DNA from: Bolinopsis microptera | Lineage: Eukaryota; Ctenophora; Tentaculata; Lobata; Bolinopsidae | DNA: 64,000 bases | NCBI RefSeq assembly: GCF_026151205.1 | Contig: NC_087079.1 | Span: 12,390,635 to 12,454,634 of the forward strand | Direction: 5' to 3' | Shown: one piece after another, positions 1 through 11,582 of the stretch | How the letters are laid out: each line of letters opens with the position of its first letter | Numbering within the stretch: the first letter of the stretch is position 1 | Notes under the pieces: generated by a model | What the model was told of the DNA's origin: nothing | The model's database searches: none | What the model saw: only the letters and a program-made list of their open reading frames with translations | Made by a program: the position numbers and the translations under genes

Positions 1-782
1 AAAATAACAACTTTTCAAATCGATTTTAAACCATTAAGGAGTAATTTTATTCAAAATCTGAGGACATTTTCACCTTAGATAATTGTTCAAGCATTCTGAA
101 AATCTACCGGAAAATTTTCCTACCTTGCTCCTTCATAAAGACATTCGCTATTGAAGTTAGTGCTTTTTTGAAGAATAATTTTATAAAAATACAAAAGTTG
201 TGAATTAGTATTCTCTGGTGTTGGGCCATCTCTTGGGTTGTGGAGCTCGATTGTGCATCCTAAAGGTCTAAATTGTATTATAGGCTAGTTTTAAAGTTGA
301 AAATCGAAAGTTGCACACGTGGGGACACGCCCAAATTGATAGAAAATTGCTAAAATTACTGAAAATTGCTGTTTTCACCATTTTTATCAACTTTGGAGTC
401 CCGTTGTGATCCAAGTTCTATATGAAATCTTCTGAAACTTTGCATGCTTATTAAATTATATATAAAATACTGCTATGCAAAGATTTACGGTGATTCAATA
501 TTGTATGCGCACGCAACGTCCGCTCAAAGTTTGCACGTGCGAAAGGTGAGAATTTTGCTCATTCGTGATTTCGAATAAATTCTGCTTTCTCGCGATATTT
601 AAATGGAATTATATATGAATTTAATGCCAACTTGAATGAGTAAAAAGTGCCATATTCAGTCAGGTAAAATTTCGAAATCGATGAAATTACCTCCTAATTA
701 TTAATATAAATATTAATGAAGTTATGAGTTTACATTTCGGCTTTGTAAATTATCCTGACATTATAATCAAAAAGAGATGATA
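1..782. repeat. Block A, left copy of a duplicated segment
   Basis: This non-coding stretch recurs almost unchanged at 5907-6690, an offset of 5906 bp, in the same orientation. Differences are a few substitutions and small indels. In both copies the block is followed by the same palindromic MITE. Here a transposon (783-3244) separates the two, while the second copy has them adjoining. The simplest reading is a direct segmental duplication followed by insertions into the left copy. No credible coding sequence was seen in it. Confidence 0.85.
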
Positions 783-3244
783 CACAGGTCCGTATTGCCT
801 GATTTAAGTTATGCAAAAACCAGCGGTCAGCTATCGGAATATAGCGGTTACACAACGGAAGCTAGCGGATGGCTAGTGGAAACTAGCGGACGCCTAAAGG
901 AGACGCGGTAAAATGCAGCACTCATACCTAGCGGATGGCTAGCGGAGGCTAGCGGACGCCGCGCGCAAACTAGCGGATACTAGTGGTGTACATTTCAAAG
1001 AAAAATGATACATTATTCTCAAATTTTGAAATGAAAATGAATTTCAAATCTTTTGGTTTTACCAAATTCAATATTGTGACTTCAATTACTACCCCAGCTT
1101 TAAACATTAAAGCTAATTTATTTTTACAAGTTTTACAATGCTAATATGTTAAGGTAAGCCGCGCAAGTTATAAGCAAAACAATTTTTGTTTCTGCGCGGA
1201 GAATTGATTGCGGAGTAAATTTAAGATCTGAGCTGGGATATGAAGTCCGTGCGATATCATCGTGGATATGTCGTCATGGAGTTGATGAATTTGATCCAGG
1301 TTGCAAAATGCAACCAAAATTTTAACTAGGAATTAACATATTTCTTCAGTACTGTTGCATTAATCATATATTGTTTAACACTTGCAGAACAGTTTCCTTT
1401 AGAAACTTGCGTACCAGTACTTCAACTTAGTGGATTCAAATAATTTCGTTGTGCTTGAACAAAATTAGTTGTTTGTAACGTTTAACTGCCTACCAGAAAC
1501 ATGTCATTCATGACTAGACTGACACGGGATATTGTTGAGAGGGCGGAGGCCAATCAACCCCTATCGACTACAATGTAAGTAAATAAAGCTTGACATAAAC
1601 TCTTGGTTGAAATATTCTCAAAACAGTAAATTTGTCAGTTAATTGTTACATCATAAGTGAATTATATTTATCCCTCCAGACCGTCGAAAAGGAAAACATT
1701 AACAACTGTTATACCTCCGCCCAAGGAGGAATTTGCAGAATATATTCGGAGGTAAGATTATGGCGGATGTAAATTGAAGATTTTGTAAAAGTTGCCGAAA
1801 AATATTTGAACAAGTTACAAGTGTTACCATTCCTATTTTAGTAAACAAATTTCTATCATCGCCAGCAGATTGGAGGAAACCCCCGGCCGAGAGTGTGAGA
1901 CTCCAGGAGTGATTCGTACAACTGACAACTTACTTATTTTTGATTCATTTTAATTTAATGCAATAATGAATACTGAATTTTAAACTTTACATAACTTTAT
2001 AATTTTATTCACATTATATCCCAGGTTAAACAAACACCCAACGTCCCAAGTGTTGGGCCATTTGTTAGATTTTGTAATTACTCCTTTAACAAACATGAAA
2101 AATATACTTTTTATCCACCACAATTAATTTTTCCTAAAACATTATCTAACAAATGGAACGGTGAGGGACCTGGCATGATTAAATAACCAATCGCTGATAA
2201 CTTTTATTGCAGAATTGTCGGTTGCACAATTAGATACTGGTATAGTGAATACTAGAAAACCTTTGCAGTGCCCCCCTCCCCTCCTCTCTCTATAAGCTCT
2301 GGGAACACTGCAGTATAATCCTTATTTCGGACGAAGTCCCACTCTTAGTCTTAATCTTCTAAAGGTAGTAATTTCAGTTATTGAATACTTACTACACCCT
2401 TTTTATTTTCTTATAGTGATATCTTCATCTCTTTTAAATTTATTTCTCTCACTAGCTCCTACAAGTTTAAAAAATATTGTTGGGTTTAATTTGCAGTGTA
2501 TCACTCACCATACATCTTCCAGGACCTTGAAGACCACTGACGCAGATAGGCAAAGAATGAAAACTTCACTCATTGAATAGTTGTCTGCCGCGATAAACCT
2601 ACAATATCACAAAAAAATAAAGTTCAGTTTGCAGTATAACAGAGACGCGCACGTACGCACATATCATATATCAGTTAAGCTGTAATAATAATACAATTGA
2701 TGACGTACCAATACGCTACATTATAATGCCATATATTAATATACAACATCATGGAATTATAACATGCATTGAGGTCGTTTCGTAACCTGTACAATACTGC
2801 AAAACTGGTGGTGACAAACCAGTCTAGTTCAGCTTCTCCGCATGACACGGTTTATGTGATAACTTGATTAATCGACATAACAACATTATGCAACATATTT
2901 TTGTATAAATGTACATCATGTACGGCTTAATCATTCTATGCATAAAATGAATAAATTTGAGGTCTAATGGTTGCAGCTGAGCTAAATGGATTGCAGACCG
3001 ATTATTAACTAAAATGATACACCGCTAGATCCCGCTAAATCCCGCTAGCTATCCGCTCTCTTCCGCTAGGTAATAATGCTGCGCGGCAAAATTGCGCGCG
3101 TTAGATGTCCGCTAGGCATCCGCTAGGCATCCGCTAGCTCCCGTAAGACATCCGTTAGTTTCCACTAACCATCCGATATTGCCGCTAGGTCCGCTGATTT
3201 TTGCATAACTTAAATCTGCAAAATCGGCTATATACGGACCTGTG
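783..3244. mobile_element. TIR DNA transposon carrying a spliced ORF
   Basis: The ends are inverted repeats beginning CACAGGTCCGTAT, with a further matching stretch around TTTAAGTTATGCAAAAA. Inside each end lies a cluster of short TAGCGGA-type repeats (about 820-985 and, inverted, 3020-3195), as expected for subterminal transposase-binding arrays. GATA flanks both sides (779-782 and 3245-3248), and the related block at 5907-6690 carries the unoccupied site with a single GATA. A 4-bp duplication and a CAC terminus fit Chapaev-like (CMC) elements, but this is only a guess. No transposase was found. The interior holds a small three-exon ORF at 1501-1953; the rest is AT-rich and unrecognised. Confidence 0.8.
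1501..1953 (+). CDS. Three-exon small ORF inside a transposon, unknown function
   Basis: Proposed exons are 1501-1574, 1680-1751 and 1842-1953, giving 85 residues. The introns start GTAAGT and GTAAGA and end CTCCAG and TTTTAG, and both junctions keep frame (AT|A, then AG|T). The predicted protein is basic and Pro/Thr-rich, with no signal peptide or membrane segment, and I do not recognise the family. Three consistent exons in 450 bp are unlikely by chance, so it may be a host gene fragment captured by the element or an accessory gene of the element. An alternative 3' exon may exist near 2521-2580, after CTTCCAG, where a short frame ends in TAG. No expression evidence. Confidence 0.5.
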
Positions 3245-3248
3245 GATA

Positions 3249-3700
3249 TTTGACCAAAACCCATAATCATGGGTAGAGTTGTCATACGTTGTATGACCCG
3301 CCGCGCACGAAGTGCGCGGCTCCCCCTGTATCGTCAGAACGATAAAGGGGGTGATAGTGAAACGACCGTGGGGGTCGCAACGTGATACAAGGGTAGAGTG
3401 TACCGCTGCCAGTGTCTCTCTTTTCCAAACAAAAGGAAATGATATTAATTTGAATAACCGTCCGCAAATGCAAATTGATACCGAGAATGAAATCGGTCGC
3501 TCGCTTTTTCCATTCGATTACGGCTTACGAATTGTAATAAAGCTTATTGATTGGAAAAAGCGAGCGACCGATTTCATTCTCGGTATCAATTTGCATTTGC
3601 GGACGGTTATTCAAATTAATATTATTTCCTTTTGTTTGGAAAAGAGAGACACTGGCAGCGGTACACTCTACCCATGATTATGGGTTTTGGTCAAATATTC
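3249..3700. mobile_element. Palindromic MITE (family M), left copy
   Basis: This is a long near-perfect inverted repeat. The sequence from TTGACCAAAACCCATAATC through TACCGCTGCCAGTGTCTC reads the same from the other end (about 3600-3697). The centre lies near 3515-3555. A second, more diverged copy is at 6690-7018 after block A', and half-copies occur near 22150-22300 and 26195-26340. The left arm is interrupted by a 112-bp insertion at 3279-3390. Open frames here are by-products of the palindrome, not genes. Confidence 0.85.
3279..3390. mobile_element. 112-bp hAT-like MITE nested in family M
   Basis: The insertion splits the left arm of the palindromic MITE. It is flanked by a perfect 8-bp target duplication GGGTAGAG (3271-3278 and 3391-3398), and both the right arm and the 6690 copy show the unoccupied site. 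Its ends are imperfect inverted repeats (TTGTCATACGTTG and, inverted, TTGTATCACGTTG). It contains a GC-rich hairpin with stem GCCGCGCAC near 3300. An 8-bp duplication is typical of hAT elements. Confidence 0.8.
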
Positions 3701-4101
3701 ACAATACTATTTACCCCCTATACTATATAGTATATCCCCTTTATTGTTTTCCAGGCATTAAGACTCATCGAAAGTAGTTCAGCAGGCATTTTTAAGTTCA
3801 AAACATTCTAATTCAATGTTAAAGATGACAGGAATAAGAAATAGTTATGTGGAGGTTTTTAAGAAATTTGCGCAAAATACGCGCCAGCATGTTGTACGAA
3901 ATTAGGTAAAAAACCCAAAATCGCCATATTCAGGTGCCTTAAAAACCATGTTAAAATTGAGTTAGAGATATGAAACTTTGCAGGGCGTCTAGACCTTGTC
4001 CAAATCGACTGTAAAAAAATTTTCATGTTTCAGGAGTATCGGGAAGTGGGTTTTCTAGAACCCCTGTTTTACAACAGATTGTCGTGAAGCATATATAATA
4101 T

Positions 4102-5687
4102 CTTAGTTGTAGTGAACGCTGGACTTAGTCGTACTGAACGTACGTTCCAATCATTTTGTAGTGAACGTTTGTGAACGTTAGTGAACGTTAGTCAATATTT
4201 TGATAATTTTTCCGATAGTTTTTAACTTGAGATGGATACAATGAGATAAAACCATGTTGTCGGAATTAGACAGTAAATAAACAGTAATGAATAAAAATAA
4301 GTCACTAGTATAGCAAATAGTAATGAAATTATTGCCCCTTAATTCGTGAATTGTTCATAAGACGCAAACTTGCGTTAACATAAATAAGGTCTCGCTGCTT
4401 GTCAACTGTGAGGCGGTTTCTTTTTTTGTTTATCACCCAGTCGTACAAGCTCCAATTCGTCTCACTGGGTGAGGCTGATGTCGATTGCGACAGCGCTTTC
4501 ATTGCAAAACTCTGTAGTTCGGGTACCTCGCAACCGAAGTTGCTCCACCAAGAGACTGGATCGTCAGAATCTTGGCTAAAACTTGAGGCAGCGTCAGTAG
4601 AGAATAAGCCTATTTTCTCTTGGTAGAACGTGTACTGCGAAAGTATCTTCTTCTTTGTTGCGCCGTCACACCACGTGTCCATGACATCTAGAAAATCCTT
4701 CCAGACATCCTGATTCGTGTGCTGATCATATCCTGATAAGCCGGGTGAACACAAAACCCTACTGAATGTAGGGGGGAATGGAGCTCGAGCCACCTTTTGT
4801 TGGCAAGACTAACCATATCACTTTTATGGTTTCTATTGCGGAAAGCAAAATTTGCTAACTTTAAGGTGAACAGATAATATTTGTAATAAATTACACCGAT
4901 GAAACCAACAGGAATCTTAAGACTATTGTCTGAAAATATAAGCAAGACTATTATCGGCTCGAGAATCGAGCATAAATAGTCGACTTCTATCCAGAAATGG
5001 GGGTCAAACACTAAATTTTTAGCACACTCAAACAAATTCTTGTATGCATTACTTTTATTGCTAACAGACTCAGTAAGGGTTGGATCAATATAAGTCTTAA
5101 TCAAAGTATCCTTGGAACCCTTCAGTCTCTCTAACATAATAAACTGGGTGGCAAACCGAGTTTCCCCTGGTTTTAGCAAATTGACATGAGAACAGGGGGG
5201 GATCAGGTACCAAGTGCCGGACATCACGTCGACTAAGTGTAGTTTTGGATATTTTTCACTAGACCCACCCATTCCCGATGAAAATGGGTTCTTAACGTTT
5301 TTAGAATCATGTCGTGATTCTTCACATTTGTAACTATTTTGTTACAATTCGACAATGTCTCCTTGGTCCAGCTCAACTTCCCGACATCCTCAGCAAGTAG
5401 ATCGAACTGGTGGGTTACACAGCATGATCCTATGATGTGTTCATAATCAGCTTCGATTAAGCGTCGTAGAGATTTATTGACATTTGGATTGTCTGTTACA
5501 ACGTGGCAAATCCTGTCGGCAAGTGGCAATGGAAACGCTAGTACTTTGCCGGATAATTGGGCTATGTCCGGCATTTTAATTTCATAATAGCAATTAACGT
5601 TCCTTATGTTCCGAACGTTAAAATCTTTTAGCGAACGCGTTCACAAACTATTTTTAGTGAACGTTCCGTACGTTCACTACAACTAAG
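4102..5687 (-). mobile_element. Degenerate hAT transposon
   Basis: Terminal inverted repeats CTTAGTTGTAGTGAACG are flanked by a perfect 8-bp duplication TATAATAT (4094-4101 and 5688-5695). Subterminal GAACGTACGTTC-like motifs recur at both ends. The interior encodes a broken hAT transposase on the minus strand. At 1586 bp the element is too short for a complete transposase, so it is probably non-autonomous. Confidence 0.93.
4329..5574 (-). pseudogene. hAT-family transposase, truncated and frameshifted
   Basis: The remnant is split across three minus-strand frames (5574-5233, 5272-4688 and 4793-4329) with short overlaps, which indicates two frameshifts. The first part has the DUF659-like core (VVTDNPNVNKSL, then SCCVTHQFDLL). 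The second carries TRFATQFIMLERL. The third ends in a hAT C-terminal dimerisation region (VSWWSNFGCEVPELQSFA, then INKKRNRL and LIYVNASLRL). The N-terminal BED zinc finger and the start of the RNase H-like catalytic domain are missing. It cannot encode an active enzyme as it stands. Confidence 0.9.
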
Positions 5688-5906
5688 TATAATATAGACG
5701 CTTTGGCAGTCAATTGGCAGTCAATTGTAGCCTACATTTAAGTGTCCGTAGATTCAAAAGTATAAAAGATACAGTCATTTCGAACCACAGGTCTTGAAGA
5801 TAATCGTTTATACTCCAGTTTCCATTATATTAAAAAGTAATTTAACGTCATCATCATCACTTGATGACGTCATCAAGTTAAGTGTTTTTAAAACTTGGTT
5901 TTTAAC

Positions 5907-6690
5907 AAAATAACAACTTTTCAAATCGATTTTAAACCATTAAGGAGTAATTTTATTCAAAATCTGAGGATATTTTCACCTTAGATAATTGTTCAAGCAT
6001 TCTGAAAATCTACCGGAAAATTTTCCTACCTTGCTCCTTCATAAAGATATTCGCTATTGAAGTTAGTGCTTTTTTGAAGAATAATTTTATAAAAATACAA
6101 AAGTTGTGAATTAGTATTCTCTGGTGTTGGGCCATCCCTTGGGTTGTGGAGCTCGATTGTGCTTCCTAAAGGTCTAAATTGTGTTATAGGCTAGTTTTAA
6201 AGTTGAAAATCGAAAACTTGCACACGTGGGGACACGCCCAAATTGATAGAAAATTGCTAAAATTACTGAAAATTGCTGTTTTCACCATTTTTATCAACTT
6301 TGGAGTCCCGTTGTGATCCAAGTTCTATATGAAATCTTCTGAAACTTTGCATGCTTATTAAATTATATATAAAATACTGCTATGCAAAGATTTACGGTGA
6401 TTCAATATTGTATGCGCACGCAACGTCCGCTCAAAGTTTGCACGTGCGAAAGGTGAGAATTTTGCTCATTCGTGATTTCGAATAAATTCTGCTTTCCCGC
6501 CTAAATGGAATTATATATGAATTTAATGCCAACTTGAATGAGTTAAAAAGTGCCATATTCAGTCAGTGAAATTCGAAATCGATGAAATTTACCACCTAAT
6601 TATTAATATAAATATTAAATGAAGTTATGAGTTTACATTTCGGCTTTGTAAATTATCCTGAACATTAATAATCAAAAAGAAGATGATAAT
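5907..6690. repeat. Block A', right copy of the duplicated segment
   Basis: This is the second copy of positions 1-782. It runs straight into a family M MITE without the 2.46-kb transposon present in the left copy, so it is the natural empty site for that insertion. Confidence 0.85.
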
Positions 6691-7018
6691 TGACCAAAAA
6701 CCCATAATCCATGGTAGAGTGTACCGCTGCCCAGTGTCTCTCTTTTCCAAACAAAAAGGAAATGATATTAATTTGAATAACCGTCCGCAAATGCAATTGA
6801 TACCGAGAATGAAATCGGTCGCTCGCATTTTTTCCATTCGATCCGGCTTATACGATGTAAATGGTAATAAAGCTTATTGTTTAGAAAAAGCCGAGCGACT
6901 TGATTTCATTCCGTATCATTTGCATTTGCGGACGTTATTCAAATATATCAATTCCCTTTTTGTTTGAAAGAAGACACTGGCAGCGGTACACTCTACCCAT
7001 GAATTATTGTTTTGGTCA
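6690..7018. mobile_element. Palindromic MITE (family M), right copy
   Basis: The same inverted-repeat design as 3249-3700, starting TTGACCAAAAACCCATAATC and ending near GTTTTGGTCAAAAT. It carries several small indels and lacks the 112-bp insertion. Confidence 0.8.
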
Positions 7019-7906
7019 AAATAATAATACGGAATTATTCCTTCATAAAGTAAAACAACTCTGTACTACTGTTGAGCGAACCATTCCGCACAGAGGCGCG
7101 TTTTTTAAAAAAACTTAAATTTATTTAAATGTATATTCATATAAAGATGACAATATATTTTAATATTATTCAGCTATTTCTGGTCTAGTGTAATCTAATT
7201 GGAATTTATGGTTTCCCGCCCCTGACGAAGGAAAACAATCCAATCTAGCAGGTATCCGGCAAAGGCAGCACGGTCCTTAGCAGAGTGTTCGTGTCTCACT
7301 ACTGGAACGGAAACGTAATTTTGTACAAAGGTATAAATTTGAGAGCACGAACTAACGATTACCAACTATATTCTTAAACCTACATATGAAAAAACTAATG
7401 AAAAGGATTTACCTCGAGAACAACTTCAATCCGTATATGGCCTAAGGGGTCCTTCAAGTGAGAGGGAATCGGAATCTTATCGTCGTTAGCTTAACTCACT
7501 ACCCCGAACACTTAATTTGGATAGAAAAATAATCAAAGAAACGTGCAAAATACTCTTAAAGATGTTAAGATGGCAAACGATAGCAATTATGAAGGATAAT
7601 TTATCTAAGATAAATGGAATGGAATTGTTCATCCAAGACAGATTGCTCCTCATTGATTAACCTCCACTGCTATACATCTCGTTACGCTTCGTCTTATATG
7701 CTGGTCTGGTGTCTCAATCCTCATTAACCCCTCCATAAGTCGAGGTAACTCATCAAGTGGTCCAATTATTTTTAGTTTTCTCACAGAAAGTGTCCTTATG
7801 TTTAATAAACGTCAACGTATATTCCATTTCTTGTATACTTCTATCGTTAACAAATTTACTATCAATCTTCTATGCAAAATAGGTTAGTTAACTATAAACC
7901 TAAGAC
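7019..7906. other. AT-rich stretch with nothing recognised
   Basis: No coherent reading frame, splice-consistent exon pair or repeat structure was seen in this stretch between the right MITE and the foldback element. Confidence 0.5.
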
Positions 7907-9286
7907 TTAAGGGGGCAAACACCAAATCTGTCCATACAAATGACCTCATAGGCAGCTATCAGTGACCTTCTATGCGTCACCGTTTTCTACCCAAAAAAAA
8001 TTATTTTTGAGAATACCCATTTTTGTAATCCGAGCAATTCCTGTTAAAAAAAAAACCAAGTTGAATTTTCGGAAAAACAACAATTTTGTTTCGTGGAGAG
8101 GCTATAAATAATCATTTCTGCGGTATCGGGTTGAAATTTGCTCGCCGTCCATTCACATCTATTTCAATGTGTGTGTAAAATCTGATATCGTATCTAAAAA
8201 GGCTGGTGTGTCTATAAATTTTTAAAGTTAAAAAAGTCAACAATTGAAATTGTCCTTTTCCGACTTATTTAACCAAAAAGTCAGTCGGGAAGATCGATTG
8301 ATTTATTGGTTGACATGACATTGTTCTCTTTGAATTCTGGCGCAGTTTTTGATGCCCTCAAAAATGTTTTTACTCATTTGTCCTTCAGATCTATGCCTTC
8401 AAAGCCAAACAACAAATTTATGCCCCATTTTCGTTTTCCATATTTACTGATTTTTCTAAAATTTTTGATAGGAATTTGCTATTGACTTTGTGAAGGACGC
8501 AAATAACGCAACAAAGTACATTTATATATGATTTTGTGAACAACAAAACAACCTAAAATGCTTCCCTTTAAAGTTATGGGAAAAATGTGATTTTTTGGCT
8601 TGCAATAAAACATCACATTTTCTCCAATAACTCTTCAAAGTGAAGCATTTTAGGGTGTTTTTTCTGTTCATAACTCATATATAAATGTGCTAATTGCAGT
8701 TATTTGCACCCTTCAAAAGTCCACTAGCACATTCCTATCAAATTTTAGAAAATCAGTAAATATGATAAACGAAAAATGTCCTAAATTGTTGTTGGCTATG
8801 AAGTTCCAATAGATCGCAGACAAATGAGTAAAAACATTTTTGAGGGCACAAAAACTGCGCCAGAAATTCAGAGAACAAGTCATGTCAACCATCAAATCAA
8901 TCCGATCTTCCCTGACTGACTTTTTGGTTAAAATAATTCTGAAAAGGACAATTTCAACTTGTTGCTTTTTTAACTTTAAAAATTTTTATAACACACCACC
9001 GTTTTTTAGATACGATATCAAGATTTTACACACCCCTTGAAATAGATGTGAATAGACCGGCGAGCAAAATTCACCCAATACCGCAAGAAATGATATAACT
9101 TATAACCTCTCACGAAACAATTGTGTTTTTCCGAAAATCCCTCTAACCAGAAATGCTCGATTACAATAAATGGATATTCTCAAAATAATTTTTTTGGTGT
9201 GGAAACGTGGCTTTAGAAGGTCACTAACTGCTAGAGGTCATTAGTCTGACGGCAGCAAACACTGTTTTGTGTGTATGCCCCCTTAA
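7907..9286. mobile_element. TTAA-flanked foldback element
   Basis: Two arms of roughly 680 bp are inverted copies of each other, centred near 8598. The outer ends read TTAAGGGGGCA and TGCCCCCTTAA, so a TTAA sits at each boundary (7907-7910 and 9283-9286). TTAA target duplications are typical of piggyBac and a few other superfamilies (Sola3, for example). No transposase frame is present, so this is a non-autonomous foldback or giant MITE. Arm identity is imperfect. Confidence 0.75.
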
Positions 9287-10720
9287 ACTATCACTTAAAG
9301 GAAGATTGAAATTAATATAAATTTAGAGGTTCCTTACAATTCGTCAATTATTTAATAACCATTAACCTAAAGGGTAAGTCATAGGGTCGCGCCAGAAAAT
9401 TTCAACTGTTCCATGTTTTAGGAACATCATTAGAATGAAACTCTTTGGAATAAGAAAATAGAGTATTTACGAGAAAAGGAATCCGAAAATATACACTAAC
9501 TTAAAAGAGAAGATTAAAAATGAAACTGCCAGTGATTCTAACTTCCTATATAGCTATATAAATGTAAAGGCCACGTGACAAATAATACAAACATAGTATG
9601 AACTTATTAAAAGATTGGATGGTTGCCAGTTTGTGATGTGGCACGTGAAAGGACTAATTAAAAGTGCAATAATGCAATCCTACGTGACAATGATTATTCT
9701 TGAGAGGTGAAAATATGCTGAAAGTAGATTATTTAATGCGTGTTAGAAAAAATTAGAGTCACTAAAAAACATGATTTATAGATTTATGAACATGTGAACA
9801 CGTAAGGAAAACTGCTACAAAAGATGAGATGATTAGATAATAACTAAAATAAACACAAATCTACCACAGCCCAAGCACAAATCATGCTGAAAACAAAGCT
9901 TTGGGTGAAATACCTGTAATGTAGCTTCTGGTGTCCGCACCTATGTCTTATTATTGTAAAAAAATAGCTGGGCAAATAAACTGAACAGAAACCTATAAGT
10001 ATAATTATTCAATAAACTGTAGTAGTATATGCCCAATACCCATAAATACTTAGAATACAAATGTACCCAATATTAAGCCACACTAAGATAGTGGGTATGG
10101 ATCTTTAAAATATTTAAAATAAAATTTTTTTCGTTTAAAATTATTGATATTTTTAAATTCCATAAATTATCCAATACGTTTTATTATGAAACTGAAAGCT
10201 ACAACATTTAATTGTTTAAATTAGAGCTCTATTAAGGCTATGATCATATAATGAAAGATTGATATGCAATTCATGCATATTGCCATAATCCGTCCATATT
10301 CATCCAATACGTCTCTATTTGTTTTATTATTACGGTGTTTCAAACATTTTCAACGTGACGATTTAGTAAATCACGTTTATTGCACATAGCAAAGTACCAA
10401 ATAAATTGTACTGATCGTCATGCGATATCCAGCAATCTGACCAAGTTTGTGAATTTCTTCATATTGGTCTCGTATCGTCATCCTCTGAAGGAGATTACCG
10501 TTCATTCTAGAAAAACAACTAAATCAAAAAACATCTTAACAGCAACTTAATGGGGGGTGGGTGGGGTGGTTGTGCGCATTGTCGTTTGAATTGTTTCCGC
10601 TGTTATACACTTATTTTATTCGATAGTATTAACGACTGCATGCATGTGCAATTGGTTACTAAAAGCGCCGTCCTACACTTTACAGTCTACACAACGAACC
10701 TTATGTACGACATTAAAAGA
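9287..10720. other. AT-rich intergenic stretch
   Basis: Nothing supported as a gene or transposon. A short G-run tract (GGGGGGTGGGTGGGG at about 10551-10565) has G-quadruplex potential. Confidence 0.5.
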
Positions 10721-10721
10721 A

Positions 10722-11575
10722 CGCTGGAGCCCCTAACGTTCATCTTAATGTCCGTTTAAATGAAAGTCCGTTCATTTAAGGTCCGTCCAAGGTAATCCTT
10801 TGAAATTTTTTCAAAAATTTTTCCATTGCGAACTTTTGTCCTGATATGACAACATTGAGAACTTGATTGTGCGTAAAGTTTATTTTTAATCGATGGAAAG
10901 TTCTCCTTGGTCTGCCGTAGGCACAGAAAATTCTACTATTTTATATGTTTCAAGGGTCCCTTGGCGGAAAAAAGTCAACAAAATTATGGCACACAACAAT
11001 TATAGTTTTTCATGAAACTAGTCCCCGCCAAACATGACAAACTTGTTCCAGCCTCTAGCTAGTACGGTAAATCGTGTTCCAAGGACCCTTGTCCCACGTT
11101 GTTATAGTTCCATAATACTCAGGGATATGGTACAGTGCTAGAAAGCACCATGTTAAGGTTAACCTTATGTTTGTCTAAGATAAACCACTTCACATTCACG
11201 CCGAATGTTTGTAAAAAGTTAACACTGAAATGCAGGACCGGTAGTTTTTGATAAAAAAAAAGGTTTCCATAAAGCAGAAATCACTGATGCTTTAAGCATG
11301 AACTAATTTCATGCAACGAAAACCCATTGATGAATATGGAGATGTAAATTAGACACTGATCATTCACATATATTTAACATTTTATTACTGCTCAAGGAAC
11401 TGCTTTTCTACTTACTACTGTAGAAAAAATGGATTTAAAAATCATTTGCTGAAATTTAAAAAACGTCAAAAAAATTGAAAAAAAATTCGATTTTGAGTTT
11501 TGATTGCCTTCGAGCGTTCATATTATGGTCCATTCATAAAATGTCCCTTCTTTAATGGTCCCGTCCAAATAAGGT
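10722..11575 (+). mobile_element. GGACATTA foldback family (F), copy 1
   Basis: The ends consist of iterated half-sites reading GTCCGTTCA or, inverted, GAACGGACATTA, spaced about 18-20 bp. The roughly 800-bp core is shared with copies at 12856-13924, 13925-15320, 18135-18615, 19965-20200, 20930-21373 and 26884-27165. No long frame is present in any copy. The iterated ends look like transposase-binding arrays. Superfamily and target duplication could not be determined. Confidence 0.7.
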
Positions 11576-11582
11576 CCGATAA

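Noticed and set aside
3312..3777. Overlapping frames on both strands around 3.3-3.8 kb
   Set aside because: They lie in a palindromic MITE, so the same peptide appears on both strands.
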